From NCBI GenBank assembly GCA_963764665.1, contig CAVXTL010000024.1, positions 1 to 64,000 of the forward strand: DNA of 64,000 bases, given 5' to 3'. Under the pieces are notes generated by a model. It did no database searches. It was not told the origin of the DNA and worked only from the letters and a program-made list of their open reading frames with translations. This document shows positions 49,178-56,963 of the stretch, in pieces (position 1 is the stretch's first letter; the number at the start of each line of letters is the position of its first letter). Origin of the DNA: JACVRW01 sp963764665. GTDB taxonomy: Bacteria; Actinomycetota; Thermoleophilia; Solirubrobacterales; Thermoleophilaceae. A program made the translations under genes and the position numbers.

Positions 49178-49821
49178 TTGCGTGCCTCCTTTGTCGGGGC
49201 GTCCGGCACGAGCCCGTGCGCTTCCAGCAGGCTCACGGCGGACGCCGTCCACGTGTTCAGGTAGCGGTCCTCGTCCAGGTCGCCGGGCGCGCGGCCGAAG
49301 AGCGTCTCGATGACCCGGTAGCTGATGATCGGCGCGAGCAGGACCGCGGCCAGGGCCTCGACGTCGAGGCCCTCCACGCCCGCCCGCTCCGCGAGCCTCC
49401 GCAGGCGCTCCGCGGTCTGGGCGTGGCCGCTGCGCACGATGCGCTCGTAGAAGCGGTCGCGCAGCTCGGGGAAGTTGTCGCCCTCGCGCATCACGATCCT
49501 CAGCACGTCCTGGTCGCGGCCGATCTCGCGGAAGGCGATCCGGGTGAGCACCCGCATCTCCTCGCGCGCGTCGGGCGCCAGCGGGGCGGTGGCGGCCAGC
49601 GACTCCAGCTCGTCGACCGCCCGGCCGCGGCGCTCCACCGCGGCCTCGAGCAGGGCCTCCTTGCTGGGGAAGTGCTTGTAGAGCCCGCCGCGGCGCGGCA
49701 CCAGCCCGGCGGCGCGCTCGATATCGCCCACCGACGTGCCGCTGTAGCCGCCGCGGCCGAACAGCTCGACCGCGGCGTCGAGTATGCGCTCTCGGGTGGG
49801 GGCGGCGGCTTCGGTAATCAA
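49174..49821 (-). CDS. TetR-family transcriptional regulator
   Basis: 215 residues from TTG 49821. The HTH is RERILDAAVELFGRGGYSGTSVGDIERAAGLVPRRGGLYKHFPSKEALL, the classical TetR N-terminal domain; the rest binds ligand and dimerises. The start codon lies inside a perfect operator-like inverted repeat (49810-49833), and a good promoter sits just upstream. It should therefore repress itself and the downstream AhpD fusion. The inducer is unknown. Confidence 0.92.
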   Translation of the reverse strand: MITEAAAPTRERILDAAVELFGRGGYSGTSVGDIERAAGLVPRRGGLYKHFPSKEALLEAAVERRGRAVDELESLAATAPLAPDAREEMRVLTRIAFREIGRDQDVLRIVMREGDNFPELRDRFYERIVRSGHAQTAERLRRLAERAGVEGLDVEALAAVLLAPIISYRVIETLFGRAPGDLDEDRYLNTWTASAVSLLEAHGLVPDAPTKEARK

Positions 49822-49833
49822 GTGATTACCGAA
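49810..49833. promoter_or_regulatory. TetR-type operator: perfect 11-bp inverted repeat
   Basis: TTCGGTAATCA, AG, TGATTACCGAA. It spans the tetR start codon and runs into the -10 box. Position and symmetry make it the likely autoregulatory operator; binding is not shown. Confidence 0.7.
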
Positions 49834-49860
49834 TGTACCGCCTCAGGGGGTGGCGGTCAA
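49832..49860 (-). promoter_or_regulatory. Promoter of the TetR-AhpD operon
   Basis: Minus strand: -35 TTGACC (49855-49860), 17-base spacer, -10 TACATT (49832-49837). The transcript should start only 2-6 bases before the TTG, giving a leaderless or almost leaderless message. The -35 overlaps the stop codon of the upstream crotonase gene. Confidence 0.6.
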
Positions 49861-50645
49861 CGGCCGCGCCAGATGGGCTTGCGCTTCTCCGCGAACGCCC
49901 GCACGCCCTCGCGGAAGTCCTCGGAGCGGAAGCACGACTCGCGCAGCTCGATCAGCTCGCGCTCGAGCTCCTCGGGGAGGCGCGGGTCGCGAAGCGCGCG
50001 CAGCACCCGCTTGTTCCCGGCCAGCGACAGCGGGGCGTTGCCGGCGATTTCCGTGGCCAGCTCCAGCACCCGCTCCTCGAGCCGGTCGGGCTCCACCACC
50101 TCGTTCACGAGGCCCATGCGCTCGGCGCGCTCGGCACCCACGGCGTGGCCGGTGAAGAACAGCTCCGCGGTGCGGGCCACGCCGCACACGTCCACGAACC
50201 GGCGCAGCCCCGTGTGCGAGTAGATGAGGCCGAGCTTGGCCGGGGGCATCGAGACCTTGATGCCGGTGGCGGCCACTCGCAGGTCGCACGTGAGCGCCAG
50301 CTCGAGCCCGCCGCCGATGGCGTGTCCGTTCAGCTGCGCCACGATCGGATACGGGTAGGCGTCGAGCGCCTCGATCGCGTCGTGGAACGGGTGCGCCACG
50401 AGCCGCTCGGCGGCCTCCTCGAACTTCTGTCCCTCGAGGTTCCCGATGTCGTAGCCGGACGAGAACACCGCGCCCGTGCCGCGGATCACCAGGCAGCGGG
50501 CGTCCAGCTCCGCGGCCGCGCGCGCAAGCGCGTCGAGCAGCTCGTGGTCCAGGGCGCCGCGGCGCTCGGGGTTGGAGATCGTGAGCCGGGCGATCGACTC
50601 GCCCGGCTCGTCCAGGAGCAGCTTGCCTGAGGCGAGCTCCTTCAC
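49857..50645 (-). CDS. Enoyl-CoA hydratase/isomerase family protein, methylmalonyl-CoA decarboxylase-like
   Basis: 262 residues of the crotonase fold: AQLNGHAIGGGLELALTCDLRVA forms the oxyanion hole. The region KVSMPPAKLGLIYSHTGLRRF lacks the second catalytic Glu of enoyl-CoA hydratases and resembles YgfG/ScpB-type methylmalonyl-CoA decarboxylases (TPANLGVPY...). Activity as a decarboxylase is inferred from that resemblance. Its ATG overlaps the stop of the biotin carrier gene (4 bases), so they are co-translated. Confidence 0.85.
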   Translation of the reverse strand: MKELASGKLLLDEPGESIARLTISNPERRGALDHELLDALARAAAELDARCLVIRGTGAVFSSGYDIGNLEGQKFEEAAERLVAHPFHDAIEALDAYPYPIVAQLNGHAIGGGLELALTCDLRVAATGIKVSMPPAKLGLIYSHTGLRRFVDVCGVARTAELFFTGHAVGAERAERMGLVNEVVEPDRLEERVLELATEIAGNAPLSLAGNKRVLRALRDPRLPEELERELIELRESCFRSEDFREGVRAFAEKRKPIWRGR

Positions 50646-50854
50646 TCGAGAATGACGAGGGTGTCACCCTCGGACACCGACTGGCCCTCGGCGCAGACGA
50701 TCTCCTTCACGGTGCCGTCGTCCTCGGCCTCCACGGGCATCTCCATCTTCATCGACTCGATGATCACGACGGTGTCGCCTTCCTCGACCTTCTGACCGAG
50801 CTCGCACTCGATCTTCCAGACCGTCCCCGTGATGTGTGCCTCGACGTCGGGCAA
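50642..50854 (-). CDS. Small biotinylated domain protein (TB7.3/Rv3221c-like)
   Basis: 70 residues, almost only a biotinyl domain. The biotin-accepting Lys is in ESMKMEMP near residue 36, within the standard VVIIESMKMEMPV hairpin; the domain ends SVSEGDTLVILE. It is similar in size and layout to the mycobacterial biotinylated protein TB7.3. No carboxylase gene lies nearby, so its partner is unknown. TTG start with AGGAGGA 6 bases before it. Confidence 0.9.
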   Translation of the reverse strand: MPDVEAHITGTVWKIECELGQKVEEGDTVVIIESMKMEMPVEAEDDGTVKEIVCAEGQSVSEGDTLVILE

Positions 50855-50890
50855 CGCTGATCCTCCTGGTCGGCTTCGCGCGGTCGCGGC

Positions 50891-50906
50891 ACGATAGCCA
50901 TATCGT
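50891..50906. promoter_or_regulatory. Divergent -10 boxes between the biotin carrier and glpK
   Basis: ACGATA, 4 bases, TATCGT. On the plus strand TATCGT ends 7 bases before GTG 50914 of glpK (leaderless). On the minus strand TATCGT would start the carrier transcript, whose leader holds the AGGAGGA site. Confidence 0.45.
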
Positions 50907-50913
50907 CCGCCCG

Positions 50914-52362
50914 GTGATCCTCGCGATCGACCAGGGCACCACCGGCACGACCTGCATCGTGTTCGACGAGCAGGGCCGTCCCGCGGGCCGCGCCTACCGT
51001 GAGTTCGAGCAGCACTTTCCGCGGCCCGGCTGGGTGGAGCACGACGCGAACGAGATCTGGGAGGTCACGCGCGCCGTGGCCGGCGAGGCGCACGAGGCCG
51101 CCGGCCGGCCGGCGCTCGCGGGCATCGGGATCACCAACCAGCGGGAGACGGTGGTGGCCTGGGACCCGCGCACCGGCGAGCCGCTCCATCGCGCGATCGT
51201 CTGGCAGGACCGCCGCACCGCCGCCCGTTGCGACGAGCTGCGCGGCGCGGGGCACGAGCCGCTGGTCCGCGAGCGCACGGGGCTGGTGCTCGACCCCTAC
51301 TTCTCCGGCACCAAGATCGAATGGCTGCGCCGCGAGGGCGGGGTACCGGACGGCGCGGTGTTCGGCACGGTCGACTCCTGGCTCGTCTACAAGCTCACCG
51401 GCCGGCACGTGACCGACTACTCGAACGCTTCGCGCACGCTGCTCTTCGACATCCACCGCCTCGACTGGGATCCCGACCTGTGCGAGCTCCTCGGGGTGGA
51501 TCCGGCGTCCCTGCCCGAGGCGCTTCCGAGCGCCGGCGTGTTCGGCGAGACCGGCGAGCTGGGCGGATCGGTGCCCGTGGCGGGCATCGCCGGGGACCAG
51601 CAGGCGGCCCTGTACGGGCAGGCGTGCCACTCGCCGGGCCTCGGCAAGAACACCTACGGCACGGGCAGCTTCGTGCTCGAGAACGCCGGGGGCACGCCGC
51701 CGGCGCCCGTGGACGGGCTCCTCACGACGGTTGCCTGGGGCGTGGAGGGGCGCGTGGACTACGCGCTCGAGGCGGCGATCTTCGTGACCGGCGCCGCGGT
51801 GCAGTGGCTCCGCGACGCGCTCGGCGTGATCGACGCCGCGGCGGACACCGAGGGGCTGGCGCGGTCGCTCGAGGGCAACGACGGCGTTTACATGGTGCCC
51901 GCGTTCACGGGCCTCGGCTCACCGCACTGGGATCCGTATGCGCGCGGCACCATCGTCGGCCTCACGCGCGGCACCGGCACGGCTCACCTCGCTCGCGCGG
52001 CGCTCGAGTCGATCGGGTACCAGACGGTGGACGCCGTCCGGGCGATGGAGTCCGCCGGGGGCGTGCGGCTCGAGGAGCTCAAGGCCGACGGCGGCGCGGT
52101 CGAGAACGCGTGGCTGATGCAGTTCCAGGCCGACGTGCTCGGCGTGCCCGTGGTGGTGCCCGAGGTGTCCGAGACCACGGCGCTCGGAGCCGCCTATCTT
52201 GCGGGCGTGGCCACCGGGACCTGGACCGAATCCGAGGTGCGCTCGATGTGGCGCGAAGCCGCTCGCTACGAGCCCGCGATGGCCGTCGGCGAGCGCGATG
52301 AGCTGCTCGCCGGCTGGCATCGTGCCCTCGATCGCGCGCGCGGGTGGGCGCGCGAGGCGTAA
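50914..52362 (+). CDS. glpK: Glycerol kinase
   Basis: Phosphorylates glycerol to sn-glycerol-3-phosphate. 482 residues from GTG 50914 (MILAIDQGTTGTTCIVFDEQG), FGGY fold. GITNQRETVVAWD, IVWQDRRTA, GTVDSWLVYKLTGRHVTDYSNASRTLLFDI, IAGDQQAALYGQAC and KNTYGTGSFVLEN are family motifs. The regulatory His-containing loop used by PTS systems is not obvious. plsC follows 33 bases on, giving a glycerol to phosphatidate route. Confidence 0.96.
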   Translation: MILAIDQGTTGTTCIVFDEQGRPAGRAYREFEQHFPRPGWVEHDANEIWEVTRAVAGEAHEAAGRPALAGIGITNQRETVVAWDPRTGEPLHRAIVWQDRRTAARCDELRGAGHEPLVRERTGLVLDPYFSGTKIEWLRREGGVPDGAVFGTVDSWLVYKLTGRHVTDYSNASRTLLFDIHRLDWDPDLCELLGVDPASLPEALPSAGVFGETGELGGSVPVAGIAGDQQAALYGQACHSPGLGKNTYGTGSFVLENAGGTPPAPVDGLLTTVAWGVEGRVDYALEAAIFVTGAAVQWLRDALGVIDAAADTEGLARSLEGNDGVYMVPAFTGLGSPHWDPYARGTIVGLTRGTGTAHLARAALESIGYQTVDAVRAMESAGGVRLEELKADGGAVENAWLMQFQADVLGVPVVVPEVSETTALGAAYLAGVATGTWTESEVRSMWREAARYEPAMAVGERDELLAGWHRALDRARGWAREA

Positions 52363-52395
52363 CGAAGGCGCGTCGCGCGGGTAGGGACGGTTCGA

Positions 52396-53163
52396 GTGAA
52401 GGCGCAGGTGTACAAGGATCCGCGGCCGGCGGAGCACTTCGATGGGTTCCACGAGAGGGTCCGTCGCGGACGCCCGGACTGGATGTACGAGTTCGTGCGG
52501 CTCGTGCTGACTCCCTACCTGCTGCTCTTCTACCGGGCGCGCTGCATCGACTCGGACAAGGTGCCCGCGGACGGCCCGGCGATCATCGCCCCCAACCATT
52601 TCTCCTTCCTCGATCACTTCTTCGTGGCCGTGTACCTGCGCCGCAAGGTGCACTTCATGGCCAAGTCGCAGCTGTTCAATGGTCCGATCCAGATCGTCTA
52701 CACGCACGGCGGCGTGTTCCCCGTGCGCCGCGGCCAACGCGACGAGGAGGCGTTCAAGACCGCCGACGCAATCCTCAAGCGCGGCGGGCTGATCGTCATG
52801 TACGTGGAGGGCGGCCGCTCGCGGAGCGGCGAGCTCGGCGAGGCGAAGCCCGGCATCGGACGGCTGGCGCTCCAGTACGGAGTGCCGATCGTGCCCACGG
52901 CGATCGCCGGCACCGAGCGGGTCCGCAACTGGAAGAAGCTTCAGTTCCCGAAGGTCACGGTGCAGTTCGGCGACCCGGTCCGCTTCGAGCAGGTCGAGTC
53001 GCCCACCCGCGAGCAGTCGCAGGCGGCGTCGGAGGTCGTGTTCGAGGACGTGCGCGCGCTGCACTCGCGCCTGCGCACCGAGGGACGCCGGAGCGTGGTC
53101 AAGGCCGCGCGAGCGGCGCGCCGGGCCGCCGTGTCGGCAGCGCGCCGGCCTGTAACGCGGTAG
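52396..53163 (+). CDS. 1-acyl-sn-glycerol-3-phosphate acyltransferase (PlsC type)
   Basis: Adds an acyl chain to lysophosphatidate in phospholipid synthesis. 255 residues. The HX4D site is NHFSFLDHF and the second motif is VEGGRSRSGEL, with IVPTAIAGTERVRNWKKL after it. A hydrophobic helix (FVRLVLTPYLLLFY) near residue 40 should anchor it in the membrane. The C-terminal tail is basic (RRSVVKAARAARRAAV). GTG start; preceded by glpK on the same strand. Confidence 0.9.
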   Translation: MKAQVYKDPRPAEHFDGFHERVRRGRPDWMYEFVRLVLTPYLLLFYRARCIDSDKVPADGPAIIAPNHFSFLDHFFVAVYLRRKVHFMAKSQLFNGPIQIVYTHGGVFPVRRGQRDEEAFKTADAILKRGGLIVMYVEGGRSRSGELGEAKPGIGRLALQYGVPIVPTAIAGTERVRNWKKLQFPKVTVQFGDPVRFEQVESPTREQSQAASEVVFEDVRALHSRLRTEGRRSVVKAARAARRAAVSAARRPVTR

Positions 53164-53199
53164 GGCGCGGCCAGCGCCCCCGGGGGGCGGACCAAACTG

Positions 53200-53228
53200 A
53201 CGTTGACCTTGTATTGCACGGTCAACGT
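53200..53228. repeat. 9-bp inverted repeat between convergent plsC-type and MBL genes
   Basis: ACGTTGACC, 11 bases, GGTCAACGT. It lies in an 83-bp gap that also begins with GC-rich self-pairing sequence (53164-53190). A shared terminator is the simplest role, although the stem is AT-rich and has no T-tract; a protein-binding site is the alternative. Confidence 0.5.
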
Positions 53229-53246
53229 AAGGCGCGTCCCTCCGTC

Positions 53247-54152
53247 CTACTCGTACACCTCCGCGAGCTTTCGCCACTGCTCGAAGTCGTGCCCGCAGAT
53301 CACGAGTGCGCCGGGGTTCTCGCGGGCGTAGAGCTGGATCTCCTTGAGCGAGCGGCGGAAGCGGTGCTCGTCCTCCATCCGGTACGGCAGCCGCGACTCC
53401 TCGAGCGTGCGGCGCGTGTAGGCGGCGTCGCCGGTGAGCAGGACCTCGCGGTCGTGCAGTCGCAGCACGACCGACAGGTGGCCGGCGGTGTGGCCTGGGG
53501 TGAACACGAGCCGGACGCTGCTGTCGCCGAACAGGTCGATCGCACGGCCGAAGGTGGCGAACGATCCGGCGTCGGCCGACTCGAAATCGAGCGTTCGCCA
53601 CTCGAAGGCGTGGTCGAACTGGCGTGGCCAGTAGCCCTTCAGCCGGCCGCTCGATCCGGCGGCCTCCCACTCCGAGCTGGACACCACGAACGTCGACTCG
53701 GGGAACTCGGCGATGCCGCTCGCGTGGTCCGAGTGGAGGTGCGTCATCACCACCACCTTCACCTCCGCGGGCTCGATGCCGAGCGCCCGCAGCTGAGCCG
53801 GCACGGCCTGCCCCGGCTCCATGCGCACGTCCTTGATCACGCGGCCCGCCACGCGGCCGAACGCCTCGTGAGGCGTCACGGCGATCGACGCGTGGAAGCC
53901 GGTGTCCACGAGCATCGCGCCCACGCTCGGATGCTGCACCAGGAAGGCCACGACCGGGACCTCCGCCCACTGGTCGCGGGGCACCCCGATTCCGAGCGCG
54001 TGCAGCGTGGCGAGCCGGCCCGACTCGCGGTGCATCGAGGCCTCCGGCGTCACGAAGCGTCCGCACAGGAGCGGGCGCAGCCGGACTGTCGCGTCCGCGC
54101 GTCCGCCGGGCAGCGGCGGGGAGGCGGGCCGGGGCTCCGCGGCGGTCGCCAT
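53247..54152 (-). CDS. MBL-fold hydrolase, N-acyl homoserine lactonase-like
   Basis: 301 residues. The metal motif is intact: MTHLHSDHASG (HxHxDH), then FTPGHTAGHLSVVLRL and LLTGDAAYTRRTLEE, and CGHDFEQW near the end. The order and spacing match the AttM/AiiA-type lactonase group. Quorum quenching is only one possibility; many members hydrolyse other lactones. ATG start with TATGGT 8 bases before it (leaderless). Divergent from the lipase-like gene. Confidence 0.85.
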   Translation of the reverse strand: MATAAEPRPASPPLPGGRADATVRLRPLLCGRFVTPEASMHRESGRLATLHALGIGVPRDQWAEVPVVAFLVQHPSVGAMLVDTGFHASIAVTPHEAFGRVAGRVIKDVRMEPGQAVPAQLRALGIEPAEVKVVVMTHLHSDHASGIAEFPESTFVVSSSEWEAAGSSGRLKGYWPRQFDHAFEWRTLDFESADAGSFATFGRAIDLFGDSSVRLVFTPGHTAGHLSVVLRLHDREVLLTGDAAYTRRTLEESRLPYRMEDEHRFRRSLKEIQLYARENPGALVICGHDFEQWRKLAEVYE

Positions 54153-54160
54153 CTCGGTTC

Positions 54161-54166
54161 ACCATA
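54161..54166 (-). promoter_or_regulatory. -10 box TATGGT before the lactonase-like gene
   Basis: Minus-strand TATGGT ends 8 bases before ATG 54152. No Shine-Dalgarno. The repeated hairpin (54177-54213) begins 11 bases further upstream. Confidence 0.5.
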
Positions 54167-54176
54167 TCCGGCGCTC

Positions 54177-54213
54177 TGCGGAAGCACCCGGCTCGGCCGG
54201 GTGCGCACCGATG
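54177..54213 (+). repeat. Repeated hairpin element, copy A
   Basis: TGCGGAA, stem GCACCCGGC, loop TCG, stem GCCGGGTGC, then GCACCGATG. All 9 stem pairs are Watson-Crick. It sits in the 112-bp divergent gap, ending 52 bases before the GTG of the lipase-like gene. Flanks match copies at 33872-33908 (minus) and 62061-62096 (plus). Confidence 0.8.
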
Positions 54214-54249
54214 GTCTGGTTCCCCCTGGCGCACGACCGCCGGATCGCT

Positions 54250-54255
54250 TAGGTT
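54250..54255 (+). promoter_or_regulatory. -10 box TAGGTT before the lipase-like gene
   Basis: TAGGTT ends 9 bases before GTG 54265. The surrounding TTAGGTTACGC also occurs before the membrane glycosyltransferase at 27351. Confidence 0.45.
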
Positions 54256-54264
54256 ACGCCGCCA

Positions 54265-56427
54265 GTGCTCGTCCGCCCCGAGTCACGCAGGATCCGCAGC
54301 GTCGTCGCGCTCGTCGCCGCGCTCGCGCTCCTGGCCGTCGCGCCGGCGGCCGCATCCGCCACCTGGAAGCCGGGGCCGCCCCCGCCCGGCGTGGATCTCA
54401 CCAACGCCGATCGCTGCGACTTCCTCGACCCGGCCCAGTGCCTCCTTCCCTGGCCGAACGACTACTTCACGGTCGCCGATCGCCACAGCTCCACGGGACG
54501 TCGCCTCAACATCTCGATCGACTCGGTGCCCCGCAACAAGAACGACGTGCCGATCGATCCGACCGAGCAGAACCGGTCCGACGGCTTCAGCCCGGGCAAC
54601 ATGATCATCACGAAGGTGCCCGGCCTCGACACGCCGGAGGCCTTCAAGCGCACCGGGGCCGTGCCGATCACAGACCTCGCCCGCGCCTATGACCGCAAGC
54701 AGCCGGTCGTGGTCATCAATACCCGCACGAAGAAGCGCCACCTGATCTGGTCGGAGCTGGACGCGAACCCGACCAACCCGGCCGACGTGAACCTGATCAT
54801 CCGCCCGGGCGTGAACTTCGAGGAGGGCACGCGCTACATCGTCGCCCTGCGCAACCTCAAGGACTCCGCGGGCAACACGCTGCCGGCATCGGCGGCCTTC
54901 AAGCTCTACCGCGACGGCAGGCGCACGAACAGCTCGGTGATCGAGCGGCGCCGCGCGCACATGGAGTCCATCTTCCGGACCCTCTGGCACGCCGGAATCC
55001 CGCGCCATGACCTCTACCTGGCCTGGGACTTCACGGTCTCGTCCGAGCGCAACCTGACCCAGCGCGCGCTGTCGATCCGCAACGACGCCTTCCGCCAGCT
55101 CGGCGACCACGACCTCCGCGACCTGCGCGTGAAGGGCAAGGCGCCCGCGTACACGATCACGAGCGTCACCGACTTCGCCGCCTGCGGTACCGACGGCTGC
55201 CAGGACGGCGAGGACGCCGAGCTCGCGCGGCGCGTGGAGGGCACGGTCAAGGTGCCGTGCTACCTCGACCAGCCCGGCTGCCCGACAGGCTCGAAGTTCA
55301 ACTTCACGAACGCCTGGGATCGCACCCCGACGCAGATCCCGGGCAACACCATCGAGGCGCGGTTCATCTGCAACATCCCGCACTCGGCGGTCGACGGCCC
55401 CGGGGTCAAGCGCGCCCGCCCGTCGCTCTACGGCCACGGATTGCTCGGCAGCCCGAGCGAGGTCAACGCGGGCAACGTGCAGGCGATGTCGGCCGAGCAC
55501 AACTTCGTGTTCTGCGCCACGCCGTGGGTCGGCATGTCCGAGGAGGACATCGGGAACGCGGTGGTCACCCTCCAGAACTTCTCGCGTTTCCCGGCCCTGA
55601 CCGATCGCCTCCAGCAGAGCTTCGTGGACTTCATGTATCTCGGCCGGCTGCTGATCCACCCGGACGGCTTCAGCGCCGACCCGGCGTTCCAGGACGAGGG
55701 CCGCGGCGTGATCGACACGCGGCGCCTCTTCTACGACGGCAACAGCCAGGGCGGCATCTTCGGCGGCGCTCTCACCGCGCTCGCGCCCGACTTCAACCGC
55801 GCGGTGCTCGGCGTGCCCGGGATGAACTACTCGACACTGCTGCGGCGCAGCGTCGACTTCGATCTCTACTCGACCATCCTCGACCCCTATTACCCGAGCC
55901 TCGCCGCGCGGCCGCTGATCCTGTCGCTGGTGCAGCTGCTCTGGGATCGCAGCGACCCGAACGGCTACGCGCACCACATCACCGACGACCCGCTTCCGGG
56001 CACGCCCTCGCACAAGGTCCTGTTGCAGGTGGCGCTCGGTGACCACCAGGTGGCCAACGTGACCGCAGAGGTCGAGGCTCGCACGATCGGCGCGCGCCTG
56101 CGCACGCCGGCCGTGGATGCCGGCCGCTCCTTCGACAAGGAGCCGTTCTACGGCATCAAGCCGATCCGCTGGTTCCCGTTCGACGGCTCGGCGTTCGTGA
56201 TGTTCGACACCGGCCCGGTGCGCCCCGACGGCAACGGCGGAGTGACCGGCACGCCGCCCCCGCCGATCGAGAACCTGCCGCCGCGCGAGGGCCGCGACCC
56301 GCACTCCGCTCCGCGCAGCGACGTGAACGGACGTGTCCAGAAGTCGGCGTTCCTCAAGATCGACGGCCGCGTGATCGACGTCTGCGGCTCGCGCCCGTGC
56401 TACGCGGGCGGCTGGACCGGGCCCTAG
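54265..56427 (+). CDS. Large secreted lipase/esterase-like protein (alpha/beta hydrolase)
   Basis: 720 residues with a signal peptide (VVALVAALALLAVAPAAASA). The N-terminal part (CDFLDPAQCLLPWPNDYFTVAD, then TKKRHLIWSELDANPT and RYIVALRNLKDSAGN) resembles the N-terminal domain of bacterial lipases with Ig-like folds. The catalytic-type elbow is YDGNSQGGIFGGALTAL (GxSxG, near residue 490). Five or more Cys pairs suggest disulfides. Substrate unknown. GTG start; TAGGTT box 9 bases before. Confidence 0.75.
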   Translation: MLVRPESRRIRSVVALVAALALLAVAPAAASATWKPGPPPPGVDLTNADRCDFLDPAQCLLPWPNDYFTVADRHSSTGRRLNISIDSVPRNKNDVPIDPTEQNRSDGFSPGNMIITKVPGLDTPEAFKRTGAVPITDLARAYDRKQPVVVINTRTKKRHLIWSELDANPTNPADVNLIIRPGVNFEEGTRYIVALRNLKDSAGNTLPASAAFKLYRDGRRTNSSVIERRRAHMESIFRTLWHAGIPRHDLYLAWDFTVSSERNLTQRALSIRNDAFRQLGDHDLRDLRVKGKAPAYTITSVTDFAACGTDGCQDGEDAELARRVEGTVKVPCYLDQPGCPTGSKFNFTNAWDRTPTQIPGNTIEARFICNIPHSAVDGPGVKRARPSLYGHGLLGSPSEVNAGNVQAMSAEHNFVFCATPWVGMSEEDIGNAVVTLQNFSRFPALTDRLQQSFVDFMYLGRLLIHPDGFSADPAFQDEGRGVIDTRRLFYDGNSQGGIFGGALTALAPDFNRAVLGVPGMNYSTLLRRSVDFDLYSTILDPYYPSLAARPLILSLVQLLWDRSDPNGYAHHITDDPLPGTPSHKVLLQVALGDHQVANVTAEVEARTIGARLRTPAVDAGRSFDKEPFYGIKPIRWFPFDGSAFVMFDTGPVRPDGNGGVTGTPPPPIENLPPREGRDPHSAPRSDVNGRVQKSAFLKIDGRVIDVCGSRPCYAGGWTGP

Positions 56428-56945
56428 CCCGCTCCTGCTTCCTTCAGGACCCACTCCCAGTAGCCGACCCAGCTGCGCTCGGCGCGGATCCCGGCCTCGA
56501 GAGCCAGCCAGGGCCCCCGCGGCGGGTGGCCGATGTCGTGGCTCCGGAGCTCCTCGTACTCGGCGAGCTTCTCGCGGTGCGCCTCGAGCTGGGCCGGCGC
56601 GAGCGTGGCGGCGTCGGCGCCGAAGAACAGCTTCAGCAGGCCGTGGTCACGTAGCTCGGCCAGCTCGCCGGTGGGCGCCCGCCGCCATTCGTGGAGGGCC
56701 TCGAGGCCCTTGTCCGTGATCTCGTAGAGCTTGCGGCGCCGTCCACTGTCCTCACGCTCCTCGGTCACGTAGCCGGCGGCAGCCAGCCGCGTTGGCTCGG
56801 TGTACAGCTGCGCGTGCTGGAGCGTCCAGAAGTTGCCCACCGAGAGCTTGACGAGCCCCTTGAGGTCGTACGGGGTGCAGCGGCCGCCCCATTCCAGAAG
56901 CCCGAGAACGATGTAGGAGGTGGGGGTGAGACGGGGGCCTTGCAT
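56424..56945 (-). CDS. PadR-family transcriptional regulator
   Basis: 173 residues from ATG 56945. The winged helix is LTPTSYIVLGLLEWGGRCTPYDLKGLVK, with YTEPTRLAAAGYVTEEREDSGRRRKLYEITDKGLEAL, then a C-terminal helical dimer domain of the Vir_act_alpha_C type (AQLEAHREKLAEYEELR). It is divergent by 18 bp from the carotenoid oxygenase, so it probably controls that gene. TATTCT lies 6 bases before the ATG (leaderless). Confidence 0.9.
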   Translation of the reverse strand: MQGPRLTPTSYIVLGLLEWGGRCTPYDLKGLVKLSVGNFWTLQHAQLYTEPTRLAAAGYVTEEREDSGRRRKLYEITDKGLEALHEWRRAPTGELAELRDHGLLKLFFGADAATLAPAQLEAHREKLAEYEELRSHDIGHPPRGPWLALEAGIRAERSWVGYWEWVLKEAGAG

Positions 56946-56951
56946 TAGTCC

Positions 56952-56957
56952 AGAATA
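56952..56957 (-). promoter_or_regulatory. -10 box TATTCT before padR, in an 18-bp divergent gap
   Basis: Minus-strand TATTCT ends 6 bases before ATG 56945. On the plus strand CAGAAT (56951-56956) ends 7 bases before ATG 56964. ATGGTC, TC, GACCAT (56964-56977) is a 6-bp inverted repeat over the oxygenase start. Confidence 0.5.
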
Positions 56958-56963
56958 GACGGT

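Noticed and set aside
54211..54252. A 13-codon open frame starting at the ATG of hairpin copy A
   Set aside because: The ATG of the element opens a short frame in copy A, but the matching frame in copy B has a different length and sequence, so the conserved GATG is not explained by a leader peptide.
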